Shown here: piece by piece, positions 7,677 through 17,840 of the stretch | How the letters are laid out: the number at the start of each line of letters is the position of its first letter | How positions within the stretch are numbered: position 1 is the first letter of the stretch | NCBI GenBank assembly: GCA_028293565.1 | Contig: JAQGON010000125.1 | Location: 1 to 36,493 of the forward strand | Length of the DNA stretch: 36,493 nucleotides | Reading direction: 5' to 3' | Source: Verrucomicrobiota bacterium | GTDB lineage: Bacteria; Verrucomicrobiota; Verrucomicrobiia; Opitutales; Opitutaceae | The notes under the pieces: model-generated | Seen by the model: only the letters and a program-made list of their open reading frames with translations | Database searches by the model: none | What the model was told of the DNA's origin: nothing | Translations under genes and position numbers: made by a program

Positions 7677-8096
7677 ATGAAAAACGTGCTGCGCCGGTTC
7701 GCATCCCTCGGCCTCCTGCTGCTCGCGGCCGCCTGTTCCAGTCCCGATTCCCGCATCGGCGGAAACCACGCGCTCTTCGATTCCTGGTCGCCTGCCGTGC
7801 AGGAGAAAATCCGCGCCGGCCGCATCGATGTCGGCTTCACCTCGGACATGGTCCGGGTCGCGCTGGGCGATGCCGACCGCAAGGCGACGCGCACGACCGC
7901 GCGGGGCACGGAGGAAGTGTGGGTTTATTTCGACCACGGCCCGAAGTTTTCGATCGGCGTCGGCATGGGTGCGTCCCATGGCTCGACCGCGTATGGCGGC
8001 GCGATGGTCGTGGGCGACAACGGCTTCGCCGACAACGAAGTCATGCGTGTGATCCTCGCGGGAGACCGCGTGGTGGCGATCGAGACCCGGCGCTGA
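7677..8096 (+). CDS. Small lipoprotein, BamE-like pattern (paralogue of 8914-9351)
   Basis: This is a 139-residue protein with a lipoprotein signal (LLLLAAAC-SS, lipid Cys20). The mature part has a short motif set: SPDSRI, 'VQEKIRAGRIDVGFTSDMV' and 'ALGDADRKATRT', followed by beta-rich sequence. It is clearly paralogous to the lipoprotein at 8914-9351, which shares SRI..N..LF, QE.I..G...VGF..+MV and ALGD.D. The 'G.. VGF... MV..ALGDPD' block resembles the start-helix and turn of SmpA/OmlA (BamE) outer-membrane assembly proteins. I infer an outer-membrane lipoprotein; the function is unknown. A perfect hairpin follows the stop codon. Confidence 0.8.
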   Translation: MKNVLRRFASLGLLLLAAACSSPDSRIGGNHALFDSWSPAVQEKIRAGRIDVGFTSDMVRVALGDADRKATRTTARGTEEVWVYFDHGPKFSIGVGMGASHGSTAYGGAMVVGDNGFADNEVMRVILAGDRVVAIETRR

Positions 8097-8099
8097 GAC

Positions 8100-8117
8100 C
8101 CGGCGGTTTCCCGCCGG
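8100..8117. terminator. Hairpin between convergent genes
   Basis: CCGGCGG-TTTC-CCGCCGG forms a perfect 7-bp stem just after the lipoprotein stop and just before the end of the convergent HAD gene. It has no real U-tract on either strand, so intrinsic termination would be weak. A role as a shared bidirectional 3' end hairpin is likely from position. Confidence 0.45.
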
Positions 8118-8123
8118 AAATCG

Positions 8124-8807
8124 TCACCGTGCGCCGATAGTGCGCAGGAATGCGGCGGTGTCGCCGAGGTCGGGAAAAACCGCGAACGGATGATGCGCGC
8201 GAAGTTCCTCCTCGGAGTGCTGGCCGGTCGCCACGGCGATGGTCTTCGCGCCGATGATCTTGCCGCATTCGATGTCATGCGGGGTGTCGCCGATGACGAA
8301 GATCCGCTCCGGCGGAAATTCGACCCCGAGCAATTCCCGGGCGCGCCGGAGTGCGACGGGGCCGAGTTCGTTGCGGAACTGGCTGTCGTCGGCAAACGCG
8401 CCGAATGAAAAAAAGTGCGACAGGCCATGGTGCCCGAGCTTGATGCGCGCGCCGCGCTCGATGTTTCCGGTCAGCAGCGCCTGGAAGAAATCCGCGCGCG
8501 CGGCGAGCGCGGTGAGCGCGGCATGGATGCCGGGGAGGACGCGGCTGCCGGGGTTTCCCAGTTCGCGCGGAAGCTCGGTGAGGTACGCCTCGAGAAAGCG
8601 CGCGAGGTTGCCTTCGTCGTCGGTGAGCGCGATCTTGCCGAAGATCTGCCGGATGATGTGGCGGTCGGTTCGCCCGGCGTAATCGATGTCATGCAGCGCG
8701 CGATCAACGCCGAACTCGCGCTTCAGCGCGGCTTGGAGCGCCCGCATGCCGGCGCCTCCGGAGAGGGTCAGCGTGCCGTCGATGTCCCAGAGCACCAAGG
8801 TGTTCAT
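8124..8807 (-). CDS. HAD-family hydrolase (phosphoglycolate phosphatase-like)
   Basis: This 227-residue HAD hydrolase has motif I WDIDGTL (Asp8, Asp10), motif II ALLTGNIE, the helical C1 cap between them, a Lys in RIKLGHHG, and motif IV FVIGDTPHDIECG. Length and the TGN form of motif II fit the Gph/beta-phosphoglucomutase subgroup. Family members act on small phosphorylated metabolites such as 2-phosphoglycolate; the substrate here cannot be told. It lies on the minus strand between two paralogous lipoprotein genes on the plus strand, so it may have been inserted between the duplicates or the duplication may span it. Confidence 0.88.
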   Translation of the reverse strand: MNTLVLWDIDGTLTLSGGAGMRALQAALKREFGVDRALHDIDYAGRTDRHIIRQIFGKIALTDDEGNLARFLEAYLTELPRELGNPGSRVLPGIHAALTALAARADFFQALLTGNIERGARIKLGHHGLSHFFSFGAFADDSQFRNELGPVALRRARELLGVEFPPERIFVIGDTPHDIECGKIIGAKTIAVATGQHSEEELRAHHPFAVFPDLGDTAAFLRTIGAR

Positions 8808-8913
8808 GCCGGCACGATCAATCGGCGGGCGGCCTGTGGGGCAAGTTTCTTTGAGTGGCGCGGAACCCGGGGAGCGCGTAACTTTCCAAGCGGGTCAACG
8901 TCCTCCTCCCATC

Positions 8914-9351
8914 ATGAAAAAACTCTTCTCTCTTCTGCTGCTGGCCGGTGGCCTGGGCCTGCTGGCGGGCTGTTCGTCGCCCGCCTCGCGCATCAACGAC
9001 AATCCCGAGCTCTTCGCCCGGCTCACGCCGGACCAGCAGGAGCTGATCAAGCAGGGCAAGGTCGCGGTGGGTTTCGACATGGAGATGGTGAAGCTGGCCC
9101 TGGGCGACCCGGACCATATTCGCGTTCGCAGCGATGCGCACGGCCAGAGCGAAATCTGGAGCTATGTGACGTATGAGGCCGACGACGGCATGCTGCTTTA
9201 CAGCGGCTACTACCATCGCCGCTTTTACGGGCGTCCCGGACCGCTCTTCTATCCCTATTACATGGGTTATCCGTCGCGGCGGGAGCACGAGCGTTTCCGC
9301 GTGGTTTTCCGCGACGGCCGCGTGATTTCGATCGAGAGCGAGACGCGCTGA
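8914..9351 (+). CDS. Small lipoprotein, BamE-like pattern (paralogue of 7677-8096)
   Basis: This 145-residue lipoprotein has a textbook lipobox LLAGC-SS (lipid Cys20). Shared blocks with its paralogue 0.8 kb upstream are SPASRINDNPELF, 'QQELIKQGKVAVGFDMEMV' and LALGDPDHIRVR. It differs by a Tyr-rich insert (YSGYYHRRFYGR then PLFYPYYMGYPSR) before the conserved C-terminal 'FRVVFRDGRVISIES'. The family is unnamed to me; the GDPD block recalls BamE-type lipoproteins. The insert could be a surface or protein-contact loop. The start ATG at 8914 follows no strong ribosome site but begins the signal peptide exactly. Confidence 0.82.
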   Translation: MKKLFSLLLLAGGLGLLAGCSSPASRINDNPELFARLTPDQQELIKQGKVAVGFDMEMVKLALGDPDHIRVRSDAHGQSEIWSYVTYEADDGMLLYSGYYHRRFYGRPGPLFYPYYMGYPSRREHERFRVVFRDGRVISIESETR

Positions 9352-9403
9352 GGATCTTCCCGCGAGTTTCACAGAGGGATGCGAATCGTCGAGTCGGCGG
9401 CGA

Positions 9404-10342
9404 TCAGCGTGGTCCGCGGGAGCCCTGCCTCTGATACTGGCTGGGGGTCAGTCCGGTGAAGCGGCGGAAGACCGTGGCGAAATATTGCGAGCTCGAGAAG
9501 CCGAGTTCGTGCGCGACCTGGGTGACGGTCGCGGCGGAGGCGCGCAGGCGCGCCTGGGCCACGGCCAGACGGTGCCTCAGGACGTGCTCGCGGGGCGGGA
9601 GTCCCACCTCCTCCCGGAAGCGCGCCTTGAAACGCGAGGGCGAGAGCCGGACCAGCCGCGCGAGCTGCGGCACCGAGGGGAGTTCGCCGAGGTTGGCTGC
9701 GATGTGGGCGAGGGTCCGCTGGATGCGCAGGGACGGCGCGGCGCGGCGGTTGCGGTGGGAGGCCCGGATGGTGGCGAAGAGATAACGGAGGATGAGCCCG
9801 GCGGCGCCGATCCGGTCGAGCTGGGTGCGGGCGCCGGCGACCGCAGCAAACGTCTCCTCGAGCAGCTCGTGCGTCCCGGGCTCGGCGGCGAAATGCCGCG
9901 ATGGCAGCGCGAGCAGCGCGCGGCGCAGCTCGCGCGAGGCCGCCGCCTCCAGGAACAGCAGCCGCCGGCTGGCCGGCGCGAGCCGGATGAAGACCCAGTA
10001 GAGCACGCCTTTTTCCTCGGGCATGCCGGCGGAGTCGTGCGGCTCCCCCGGAAACACGAGGTACTGCTCGCCGCCGCGCAGCCGGTAAATCTCGCCGTTG
10101 ACGCGGTAGGTCTGCTGGCCGCGGGCGAGGAAACAAATTTCAAGGCCTCCGGGGTGGGAGCGCAGCCGCAGGCCCTCGTAGGCGTTCGCGTAGCGGTAGC
10201 GGCCGATCTCGCCCACGCCCGGAATGCGGATGTCGCGCTCGAACCGCTCGAAGCGGCGCGACTGCTGCTCCGGCGTCATCACGTGCTCCGGCTCCTGGGG
10301 CGGCGCGGGGCGGCGCGTGTTCGATTTTGTACTGCGCGACAT
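9404..10342 (-). CDS. AraC-family transcriptional regulator
   Basis: This is a 312-residue regulator. The N-terminal part is a cupin sensor (GGLEICFLARGQQTYRVNG, then 'LRGGEQYLVFPGEPHDS'). The C-terminal 100 residues carry the two AraC helix-turn-helix motifs, LPSVPQLARLVRLSPSRFKA and 'VTQVAHELGFSSSQYFATVF', ending in the 'F+R.TGLTPSQYR'-type signature. Start ATG 10342 keeps it clear of the divergent gene; a start at 10279 is also possible. It is transcribed away from a phytanoyl-CoA dioxygenase-like gene 43 bases away, and I infer that it controls that gene in response to a small organic ligand. Confidence 0.9.
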   Translation of the reverse strand: MSRSTKSNTRRPAPPQEPEHVMTPEQQSRRFERFERDIRIPGVGEIGRYRYANAYEGLRLRSHPGGLEICFLARGQQTYRVNGEIYRLRGGEQYLVFPGEPHDSAGMPEEKGVLYWVFIRLAPASRRLLFLEAAASRELRRALLALPSRHFAAEPGTHELLEETFAAVAGARTQLDRIGAAGLILRYLFATIRASHRNRRAAPSLRIQRTLAHIAANLGELPSVPQLARLVRLSPSRFKARFREEVGLPPREHVLRHRLAVAQARLRASAATVTQVAHELGFSSSQYFATVFRRFTGLTPSQYQRQGSRGPR

Positions 10343-10349
10343 TTTCGGA

Positions 10350-10381
10350 CGACACGCTTTCTCCGGTGGAGTAGGGTGTCG
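10350..10381. promoter_or_regulatory. Shared divergent promoter region with inverted repeat
   Basis: The 43-base gap between the AraC gene and the dioxygenase gene holds CGACAC (10350-10355) and its inverse GTGTCG (10376-10381), and within them CTCC-GGT-GGAG (10361-10370). It must contain regulatory sequence for at least the plus-strand gene. AraC binding is inferred from position. Confidence 0.35.
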
Positions 10382-10385
10382 AGCG

Positions 10386-11219
10386 ATGAATGCCGCCACG
10401 CCCCTGCCCGTTCCCGACTACGCCGCACCGCCGAAGCTTGCGCCGACCCGGCTGCTCACGGCGGACCAGATCGCCTTTTTCCTCCAGCATGGCTACCTGT
10501 CCGTCGACAACGTCATGCCGGTGGAGGAGATCCCGGGTGTCCGCGCGATTTACGACCGGCTCTTCAACGAGGACCGCGGGCGGACCGAGGCGGACCTTTA
10601 CAACCTCACCGGCGCCAAGCAGCAGGGCCGGAAGGAGGATGTCGCGCAGATCCTGCAGCCGGGCAAATACGCCCCGGCGCTGCTCGAGACCCAGATGGTG
10701 GCGAACCTGAAGGCGATGATGAAGCAGCTGCTGGGACCGGAGACGCGGATGGTGGGCGACCACGCGATCAACAAGCCCCCGCGCAACACCGCGGCGACCC
10801 CGTGGCACCAGGACGAGGCCTACTGGAATCCGGCGAAGGAATACCGCGGACTGAGCATCTGGGTGCCGCTGCAGCCGGCGACGAAGCTCAACGGCTGCAT
10901 GTATTTCGTCCCGGGCTCGCATCACTTTGACGTCATCCCGCACCGGCCGATCGACGACAATCCGCTGACGCCCGGCCTGGAGGTGGAGCCGGGCGCGTTC
11001 GATTTTGGCTCGGCCGTGGCGTGCGAACTTCCCGCGGGCGGCGCGACGTTCCATCTCGAGCGCACGTTGCATTACACGCCGGTCAACCAGTCCGACGATT
11101 ATCGCCGCGCGTACATCGCGGTGGGGACGCAGTTCGAGCGTCCGCGGAAAACACCGCGGAGTTTTACATGGCAGGAGCGCCAGGCGGCGGCGCGGGCACC
11201 GACGAAACCGGACCGATAG
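10386..11219 (+). CDS. Phytanoyl-CoA dioxygenase (PhyH) family protein
   Basis: This 277-residue Fe(II)/2-oxoglutarate-dependent oxygenase has the iron-binding His141-x-Asp143 in WHQDEAYW, the distal His229 in RTLHYTPVN and the 2-oxoglutarate-binding Arg240. The 'FVPGSHHFDV' segment is a family hallmark. PhyH proteins hydroxylate diverse substrates, so the family name says little about substrate. Expression is probably governed by the divergently transcribed AraC-like gene. The ATG at 10386 is preferred as it gives the family's normal N-terminus. Confidence 0.88.
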   Translation: MNAATPLPVPDYAAPPKLAPTRLLTADQIAFFLQHGYLSVDNVMPVEEIPGVRAIYDRLFNEDRGRTEADLYNLTGAKQQGRKEDVAQILQPGKYAPALLETQMVANLKAMMKQLLGPETRMVGDHAINKPPRNTAATPWHQDEAYWNPAKEYRGLSIWVPLQPATKLNGCMYFVPGSHHFDVIPHRPIDDNPLTPGLEVEPGAFDFGSAVACELPAGGATFHLERTLHYTPVNQSDDYRRAYIAVGTQFERPRKTPRSFTWQERQAAARAPTKPDR

Positions 11220-11298
11220 GCCGCATCGATCTTATTTCGCGGCTTCGTTCGGCGGCGATCGCCGGACTGCCGGCCGGAAACGCGTCCAGCCGCGTTTT

Positions 11299-12684
<1,386 letters not shown>

Positions 12685-12685
12685 G

Positions 12686-12776
12686 GGAGTTGAAAAATTG
12701 AAAGCCGAAGGTTGGAGTCCGGGGAAGCTGGCGTCTTTCCACCTTCAGCTTCCAGCCTCCGACCTGCCCGGCGCGG
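12686..12776. repeat. Intercistronic inverted repeat between odhB and lpd
   Basis: The gap is filled by purine-rich words on one side and their pyrimidine counterparts on the other. GAAGCTG (12724-12730) pairs with CAGCTTC (12746-12752) around a 15-base loop. GGAGTTGAAAAATTGAAAGC on the left is a degraded match to the complement of the right-hand CTTTCCACCTTCAGCTTCC. It looks non-coding and repeat-derived. It could form an mRNA hairpin that separates the expression of lpd from that of odhAB. Confidence 0.45.
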
Positions 12777-12777
12777 G

Positions 12778-14004
12778 TCAGATTCCGAGCACGATGCGGG
12801 TGGGATCCTCGATCGCCTGTTTCACTTTGACGAGGAACGTGACGGCCTGTTTGCCGTCGACCACGCGGTGATCGTAGCTCAACGCGATGTACATCATCGG
12901 GCGGACCACGACCTGGCCGTTGACGGCCATCGGGCGTTCGTTGATCGCGTGCATGCCGAGGATCGCGCTCTGGGGCGGGTTGATGATGGGCGTCGAAAGC
13001 AGCGAGCCGAACGTGCCGCCGTTCGTGATCGTGAAGACCCCGCCCTCGAGGTCGGCGAGGGTGATCTTGCCCTCGCGCGCCTTGGTGGCCGCGAGCGCGA
13101 TCTGCTTTTCCACGTCGGCCATGCTGAGCGTGTCGCAGTTCTTGACGACGGGAACCAGCAGGCCCTTGTCGGTGGAAACCGCGACGCCGATGTCGAAGTA
13201 ATGATTCTCGACGAGCATGTCGCCGTCGATCTGGGCGTTGATCGCGGGAACCTCGCGCAGCGCGTACACGACGGCTTTGACGAAGAACGACATGAACCCG
13301 AGCTTGACGCCGTTTTTCTTGACGAAGTCGTCCTGGTATTTGGCCCGCAGGGCCATGATCCCGGACATGTCGACCTCGTTGAACGTGGTGAGCATCGCCG
13401 CCTCGTGCTGCGCGGCGACGAGGCGCTGCGCGATTTTCTGGCGGAGGGGCGTGAGCTTGCGCCGGGTCTGGCGGGCCTCCGGCTGCGGAGGGCGGAGGGC
13501 GGAGGGCGGGTTGGCGGCGGCCGGAGCGGGGATCGTCGCGGGCTGGACGGGGGCGGTTTCCGGAACCTTGGGGGGAGCGGCGAGCATGTCGCCCTTGGTG
13601 ACGCGGCCGGCTTTGCCGGTGCCGGCGACGGTGGCGGGGTCGACGCCGGTTTCCTCGGCGAGGCGGCGGACGGCGGGAGACTGGAGGTCTTTCGTGCCCT
13701 CCTTCGCGGAAGTTGCGGCGGGCGCGGTCGTCTTCGCAGGCTCGGCGGGCGCGGGGGCGGCGCCGGCGGCGGCGGCATCGATCATGGCGACGACCTCGCC
13801 GATCTTGACCTCGGCGCCGGCGGCGACCTTCAGGGAAATTTTTCCGGCGGATTCGGCGGTGCCCTCGGACGTGATCTTGTCTGTCTCAAGCTCGAAGAGC
13901 GGCTGGTCCTTCTTGACGACGTCGCCGTCCTTGACGTGCCATTTTGCGAGCACGCCGGAGTTGATAGATTCGCCCATTGGCGGGATTTTGACTTCGATGG
14001 CCAT
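12778..14004 (-). CDS. odhB: 2-oxoglutarate dehydrogenase E2 (dihydrolipoyl succinyltransferase)
   Basis: This is a 408-residue acyltransferase. The lipoyl domain (1-77) carries the lipoyl lysine in ETDKIT (Lys43). An Ala/Pro-rich linker follows, then the peripheral subunit-binding domain (about 107-141: [29 protein letters not shown]), a second linker, and the catalytic domain ending with DHRVVDG (His379, Asp383). The linker DNA contains a short tandem array of GGAGGGC-type units near 13490. The N-terminus [11 protein letters not shown] is typical of SucB/OdhB rather than pyruvate E2. It sits between odhA and lpd, and the enzyme transfers succinyl from E1 to CoA. Confidence 0.96.
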   Translation of the reverse strand: MAIEVKIPPMGESINSGVLAKWHVKDGDVVKKDQPLFELETDKITSEGTAESAGKISLKVAAGAEVKIGEVVAMIDAAAAGAAPAPAEPAKTTAPAATSAKEGTKDLQSPAVRRLAEETGVDPATVAGTGKAGRVTKGDMLAAPPKVPETAPVQPATIPAPAAANPPSALRPPQPEARQTRRKLTPLRQKIAQRLVAAQHEAAMLTTFNEVDMSGIMALRAKYQDDFVKKNGVKLGFMSFFVKAVVYALREVPAINAQIDGDMLVENHYFDIGVAVSTDKGLLVPVVKNCDTLSMADVEKQIALAATKAREGKITLADLEGGVFTITNGGTFGSLLSTPIINPPQSAILGMHAINERPMAVNGQVVVRPMMYIALSYDHRVVDGKQAVTFLVKVKQAIEDPTRIVLGI

Positions 14005-14037
14005 GGAAAAGACGGGGAAGGAGAGGAGCGGCGCCGG

Positions 14038-16839
14038 TTAGAGGGTGAACGCTTCCTTGAGGAAGGTGGCGAGTTCGTGCTTGTGCAAGGCCAGCGATCC
14101 GACGGCGGGCGACGACGAGGCGTCGCGGCCGGCGTAGACCGCCTTGCGGCCGAACACCTGCTCGAGGACGGGCGCGATGAAGGTCCAGGCGCCCATGTTC
14201 TGGGATTCCTCCTGGCACCAGATGAGGCGGGTGCCGGCGTATTTCCTGGCGATCTCGGCGAGGCGCTTCTGGTGGATCGGATAAAGCTGCTCCAGGCGCA
14301 CGATCGCGGTGTCGGCGATCTTGTTTTTCTCCCGGTAATCGACGAGGTCGTAGTAGACCTTGCCCGAGCAGATGATGAGGCGCTCGGGGGCCTTGATCCC
14401 GCCGGCGAAAGGCGCGCGCGTGCCGCTTCCGGTCGTGAGGAACTGGCGGTCGTCGATGATCTCCTGGAACGATACGGAGGTGAAGTCCTCGATCCGCGAC
14501 GTCGCCGCCGGATGGCGCAGCAGCGATTTGGGCGACATCACCACCAGCGGCTTGAGAAAATCGCGCTTCATCTGGCGGCGCAGGGCGTGGAAGAAGTTCG
14601 CCGGCGTCGTGATATTCACGATCTGCATGTTGTCCTCGGCGCAGGCCTGGAGGAACCGCTCGAGCCGTGCGGACGAATGCTCCGGCCCCTGGCCTTCGTA
14701 GCCGTGGGGCAGCAGCAGCGTGATGCCGCTGGCGCGCTGCCATTTCGATTCCCCGCTCGCGATGAACTGGTCGATCACCACTTGGGCGCCGTTGGCGAAA
14801 TCGCCGAACTGCGCCTCCCAGATGCAGAGCATGCTGGGATAATCGAGCGAGTAGCCGTAGTCGAAGCCGAGCACGGCGGCTTCGGAGAGGAGCGAATTGT
14901 AGACGCAGAAGCGGGCCTGTTTTTCGTCGAGATTCTGGAGCGGCGTGTAGGTTTCGAGCGTCTCGGCGTCGTGGAGCACGGCGTGGCGGTGGCTGAACGT
15001 CCCGCGTTGCGTGTCCTGGCCGCTCAGCCGGATCGGCGTGCCGTCGAGGAGGAGGCTCCCGAAGGCGAGGGCTTCGCCGAAGCCCCAGTCGACCGGCCCG
15101 CCCTCCTTGAAGGCCTGGGCGCGGGTCTCGAGGAAGCGCTTGATCTTGGGATTCAGTTTGAAGGCCGCGGGGACCTTCGTCAGGCCGCGGACAATCTTCT
15201 CGAGCTGTGCGAGCTCGACGCCGGTCTGGACCGCCTTGAAATGATAATCCGGCTGGACGACCGCGGTGGAGCCCTGGAATTTTTTCGCCTCGAGGACGGC
15301 GGCGCGCTTCGCGGACTTGGCGGTCTCGGCGGCCTTGGCTTTCTCGAGGTTGCTCTCGAGCGCGACGGTGTATTCGGCCTTGATCGCCTCGGATTCGGCC
15401 TCGGTGATGGTTCCCTCGGCGACGAGTTTCCGGCTGAGCACCGCGGAGACCTGCGGGTGCGCGGCGATCTTGCGGTAGAGCAGCGGCTGGGTGAACGCCG
15501 GCTCATCGCTCTCGTTGTGGCCGTGCTTCCGGTAGCAGTACATGTCGATCACGACGTCGCGCTGCCACTGCTCGCGGAAATCGAGCGCGAGCTGCGCGAC
15601 CATGCAGACGGCCTCGGGGTCGTCGCCGTTCACGTGGAAAACGGGCGCCTCGATCATCTTGGCGACGTCGGTGCAGTAGCGCGTGGAGCGCGCGTCCTCG
15701 GGATCGGTGGTGAAACCGATCTGGTTGTTGACGACAAAATGGAGCGTGCCGCCCGTGCGGTAGCCGGGAAGCTGGGAGAAATTCATCGTCTCGGCGACCA
15801 CGCCCTGCCCGGCAAACGCGGCGTCGCCGTGGATCAGCAGCGGGAGGACCCGGCGCCGCTCGGTGTCGCCGCGGATGCGCTGGCGGGCGCGGGCCTTTCC
15901 TTCGACGACGGGATCGACGATCTCGAGATGGGAGGGATTCGCCGCGAGGCGGACCTCCACCTGCTTGCCGGCGGCGGTGGGAAGAACGGCTTCGTATCCG
16001 AGGTGGTACTTCACGTCGCCGTCGCCGCCGACGGCGTCAGGGATGTAGTTTTCGGAAAACTGCTCGAACAGCAGGTCGAAGTTTTTCCGCATCACGCTGG
16101 TGAGGATGTTGAGGCGTCCGCGATGCGCCATGCCGAGCACCACCTCCTCGACCCCGACGTGCGGGCTGTGCTCGATGATGGAGTCGACGGCGGCGATCAT
16201 CGTCTCCCCGCCCTCGAGCGAGAACCGTTTCTGGCCGACGTATTTCGTGTGGAGAAATTTCTCGAAGAGCTCGGCCTTGTGGACGCGGCGGAGGATCCGG
16301 ATTTTTTCCGCGCGGGAAAAATCCGGCTGGTTGCGCGTGGTCTCCATGCGGTCCTGCAGCCAGCGGCGGACGTCGACATCCTGGATGTGCGTGTACTCGA
16401 CCCCGACGTGATCGCAGTAGGTGGTGCGGAGCGCGATGAGCACGTCCTGGAGCTTCATCTGCCCGCCGCCGAGGTAGGTGCCGACATCGAACGACGTCTC
16501 GAGGTCGTCCTCGCCGAGGTCGAACTGGGCGAGGGTCAGTTTCGGGTGCGGCGGCGGCGGCTCGCTCAGCGGGTCGAGGTGCGCCTCCATGTGCCCGATC
16601 GCGCGATAGGTGCTGATCAGGTAATGGACGTGCGACTGCTTGAGGCTGTCGATGATCGGTGCGGCCGCCGTGCCCGCCCCGGCGTTGGCGCCGGGCGACC
16701 CGCCATTGCTGCCCAGCGTGAACCCCTGGAAAAAAGCGCGCCAGGTGGGGTCGACCGAATCGGGGTTCTTCAGCCAAGCCTCGTACGCGGCCTCGATGAC
16801 GGCGGCGTTGGCATTGGTGGGGACGGTGAGGGTGTTCAT
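14038..16839 (-). CDS. odhA: 2-oxoglutarate dehydrogenase E1
   Basis: This 933-residue thiamine-diphosphate enzyme decarboxylates 2-oxoglutarate in the TCA cycle. Recognisable blocks are the N-terminal NADVIEAAYEAWLKNPDSVD-like segment, GMAHRGRLNILTSV, GDAAFAGQGVVAETMNFS, NNQIGFTTDPEDARST, HVNGDDPEAVC and the late PHGYEGQGPEHSSARLERFL. Length is that of SucA. I start at ATG 16839 (MNTLTVPTN) because the upstream extension has no family match. It is the first gene of the odhA-odhB-lpd operon, 33 bases before odhB. Confidence 0.96.
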   Translation of the reverse strand: MNTLTVPTNANAAVIEAAYEAWLKNPDSVDPTWRAFFQGFTLGSNGGSPGANAGAGTAAAPIIDSLKQSHVHYLISTYRAIGHMEAHLDPLSEPPPPHPKLTLAQFDLGEDDLETSFDVGTYLGGGQMKLQDVLIALRTTYCDHVGVEYTHIQDVDVRRWLQDRMETTRNQPDFSRAEKIRILRRVHKAELFEKFLHTKYVGQKRFSLEGGETMIAAVDSIIEHSPHVGVEEVVLGMAHRGRLNILTSVMRKNFDLLFEQFSENYIPDAVGGDGDVKYHLGYEAVLPTAAGKQVEVRLAANPSHLEIVDPVVEGKARARQRIRGDTERRRVLPLLIHGDAAFAGQGVVAETMNFSQLPGYRTGGTLHFVVNNQIGFTTDPEDARSTRYCTDVAKMIEAPVFHVNGDDPEAVCMVAQLALDFREQWQRDVVIDMYCYRKHGHNESDEPAFTQPLLYRKIAAHPQVSAVLSRKLVAEGTITEAESEAIKAEYTVALESNLEKAKAAETAKSAKRAAVLEAKKFQGSTAVVQPDYHFKAVQTGVELAQLEKIVRGLTKVPAAFKLNPKIKRFLETRAQAFKEGGPVDWGFGEALAFGSLLLDGTPIRLSGQDTQRGTFSHRHAVLHDAETLETYTPLQNLDEKQARFCVYNSLLSEAAVLGFDYGYSLDYPSMLCIWEAQFGDFANGAQVVIDQFIASGESKWQRASGITLLLPHGYEGQGPEHSSARLERFLQACAEDNMQIVNITTPANFFHALRRQMKRDFLKPLVVMSPKSLLRHPAATSRIEDFTSVSFQEIIDDRQFLTTGSGTRAPFAGGIKAPERLIICSGKVYYDLVDYREKNKIADTAIVRLEQLYPIHQKRLAEIARKYAGTRLIWCQEESQNMGAWTFIAPVLEQVFGRKAVYAGRDASSSPAVGSLALHKHELATFLKEAFTL

Positions 16840-17023
16840 GGAGGCGGTGAATGCGTCGAGGGACCGGCCGGCCTGAAGCCGGGGTCGCGGCGCACGAAAG
16901 GATGATTGGCCGAACATTCAGCACGCGTCAGGGCGATAGACAAGCTCGTCGGCACGGACGCGGGGGGATTGCAATCGCGCTTAACGTGGGTAACACGCGG
17001 ATTAGTTTCTTCATCCGACCTTC

Positions 17024-17308
17024 ATGGAATCCCAGATCAAAGCATCGCTCATCTCATTGCTGGCTGCGATCAAACGCCCGGATGGCACCGTGGTCGCGCA
17101 GGAGATGGAGCGCCTCGACGATTTTCTGGCGCGCGGCCAGGCCGCGGGCTCGCTGCACCCCCAGCTCGGGCATTTCCTGGAAAAACGAAGCTACGCGAAG
17201 GCGCTGATGTTCCTGGGCGGAGAAACCGACATCCCGGCCGGAGCGTGCGGCGGACGCGCGGGGAAAAGCGGAAGCCGGGCGCCGGAAAGCGGGAAGGCGG
17301 AGTCGTGA
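17024..17308 (+). CDS. Small protein of unknown function upstream of SUI1-like gene
   Basis: This 94-residue predicted cytoplasmic protein starts MESQIKASLISLLAAIKRPD. The middle, 'ERLDDFLARGQAAG' and 'LHPQLGHFLEKRSYAKALMFL', looks helical and structured. The last 25 residues are Gly/Ser/Lys-rich and probably disordered. I do not recognise a family. Its stop overlaps the start of the SUI1-like gene as GTGA, so the two are translationally coupled, which supports it being a real gene. A connection with translation is a guess from this coupling. Confidence 0.7.
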   Translation: MESQIKASLISLLAAIKRPDGTVVAQEMERLDDFLARGQAAGSLHPQLGHFLEKRSYAKALMFLGGETDIPAGACGGRAGKSGSRAPESGKAES

Positions 17309-17709
17309 GCGATTCGGGAAAGGTTCCGACGGACGGGGGCAGCGGACTGGGCCAGAATCCCTTTGCGGCCCTGCCGAGCGCAGGATTGCGAATTTCGGAG
17401 ACAGGAAAGCGGCCGCCCGTCGAAGCGATCCGACCTCCGGTTTCCGAAGTCCGCAATCAAAGGAACCGCGGCCGGGTGGATGTCATCCGCGAAACCGGCA
17501 ATCGCGGCGGGAAGACCGTGACCGTCGTCGAGGGCTTTGTGGGGATCGGACAGCCCGAGAAGGAGCAGCTCGCGAAAAAAATGCGCGCGGCCTGCGGCTG
17601 CGGCGGGACGGTGAAGGAAGGGCGGATCGAAATCCAGGGGGACCAGCGCGAGCAGGTCGCGAAAATCCTGGCCGAGGCCGGATTCCGGCCGGTGTTTGCG
17701 GGAGGGTGA
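17305..17709 (+). CDS. SUI1/eIF1-family translation factor (YciH-like)
   Basis: This 134-residue protein has a variable N-terminus (to about residue 55) followed by the SUI1 domain: RVDVIRETGNRGGKTVTVVE, then GIGQPEKEQLAKKMRAACGC and GGTVKEGRIEIQGDQREQVA. These match the YciH family, bacterial relatives of eIF1 that can influence initiation-codon selection but are not essential in E. coli. The start is GTG at 17305, overlapping the previous stop; the purine-rich GGGAAGGCGGAG upstream can serve as ribosome site. It is convergent with metF. Confidence 0.9.
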   Translation: MSDSGKVPTDGGSGLGQNPFAALPSAGLRISETGKRPPVEAIRPPVSEVRNQRNRGRVDVIRETGNRGGKTVTVVEGFVGIGQPEKEQLAKKMRAACGCGGTVKEGRIEIQGDQREQVAKILAEAGFRPVFAGG

Positions 17710-17840
17710 GCCGGAAACGGAATCGATCCTCCACCCGCAACTGAGCTGGCGGAAAATCCTCGGGCGAAAAGAAAATCGGGAGCGCGCGGGACCAAACGGC
17801 GACGCGGCCAGCCTGCGCCCCTCCGAAAATCGGGCCGCGC

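Noticed and set aside
13480-13510. Tandem GGAGGGC-type units as a possible repeat element
   Set aside because: They encode the flexible Pro/Ala linker of the E2 protein in frame and need no other explanation.
12712-16905. A very long plus-strand open frame (nearly 1,400 codons) across the odh genes
   Set aside because: It is the shadow of odhB and odhA on the opposite strand, a common effect in GC-rich DNA; its translation is Arg/Gly/Asp-rich and matches nothing.
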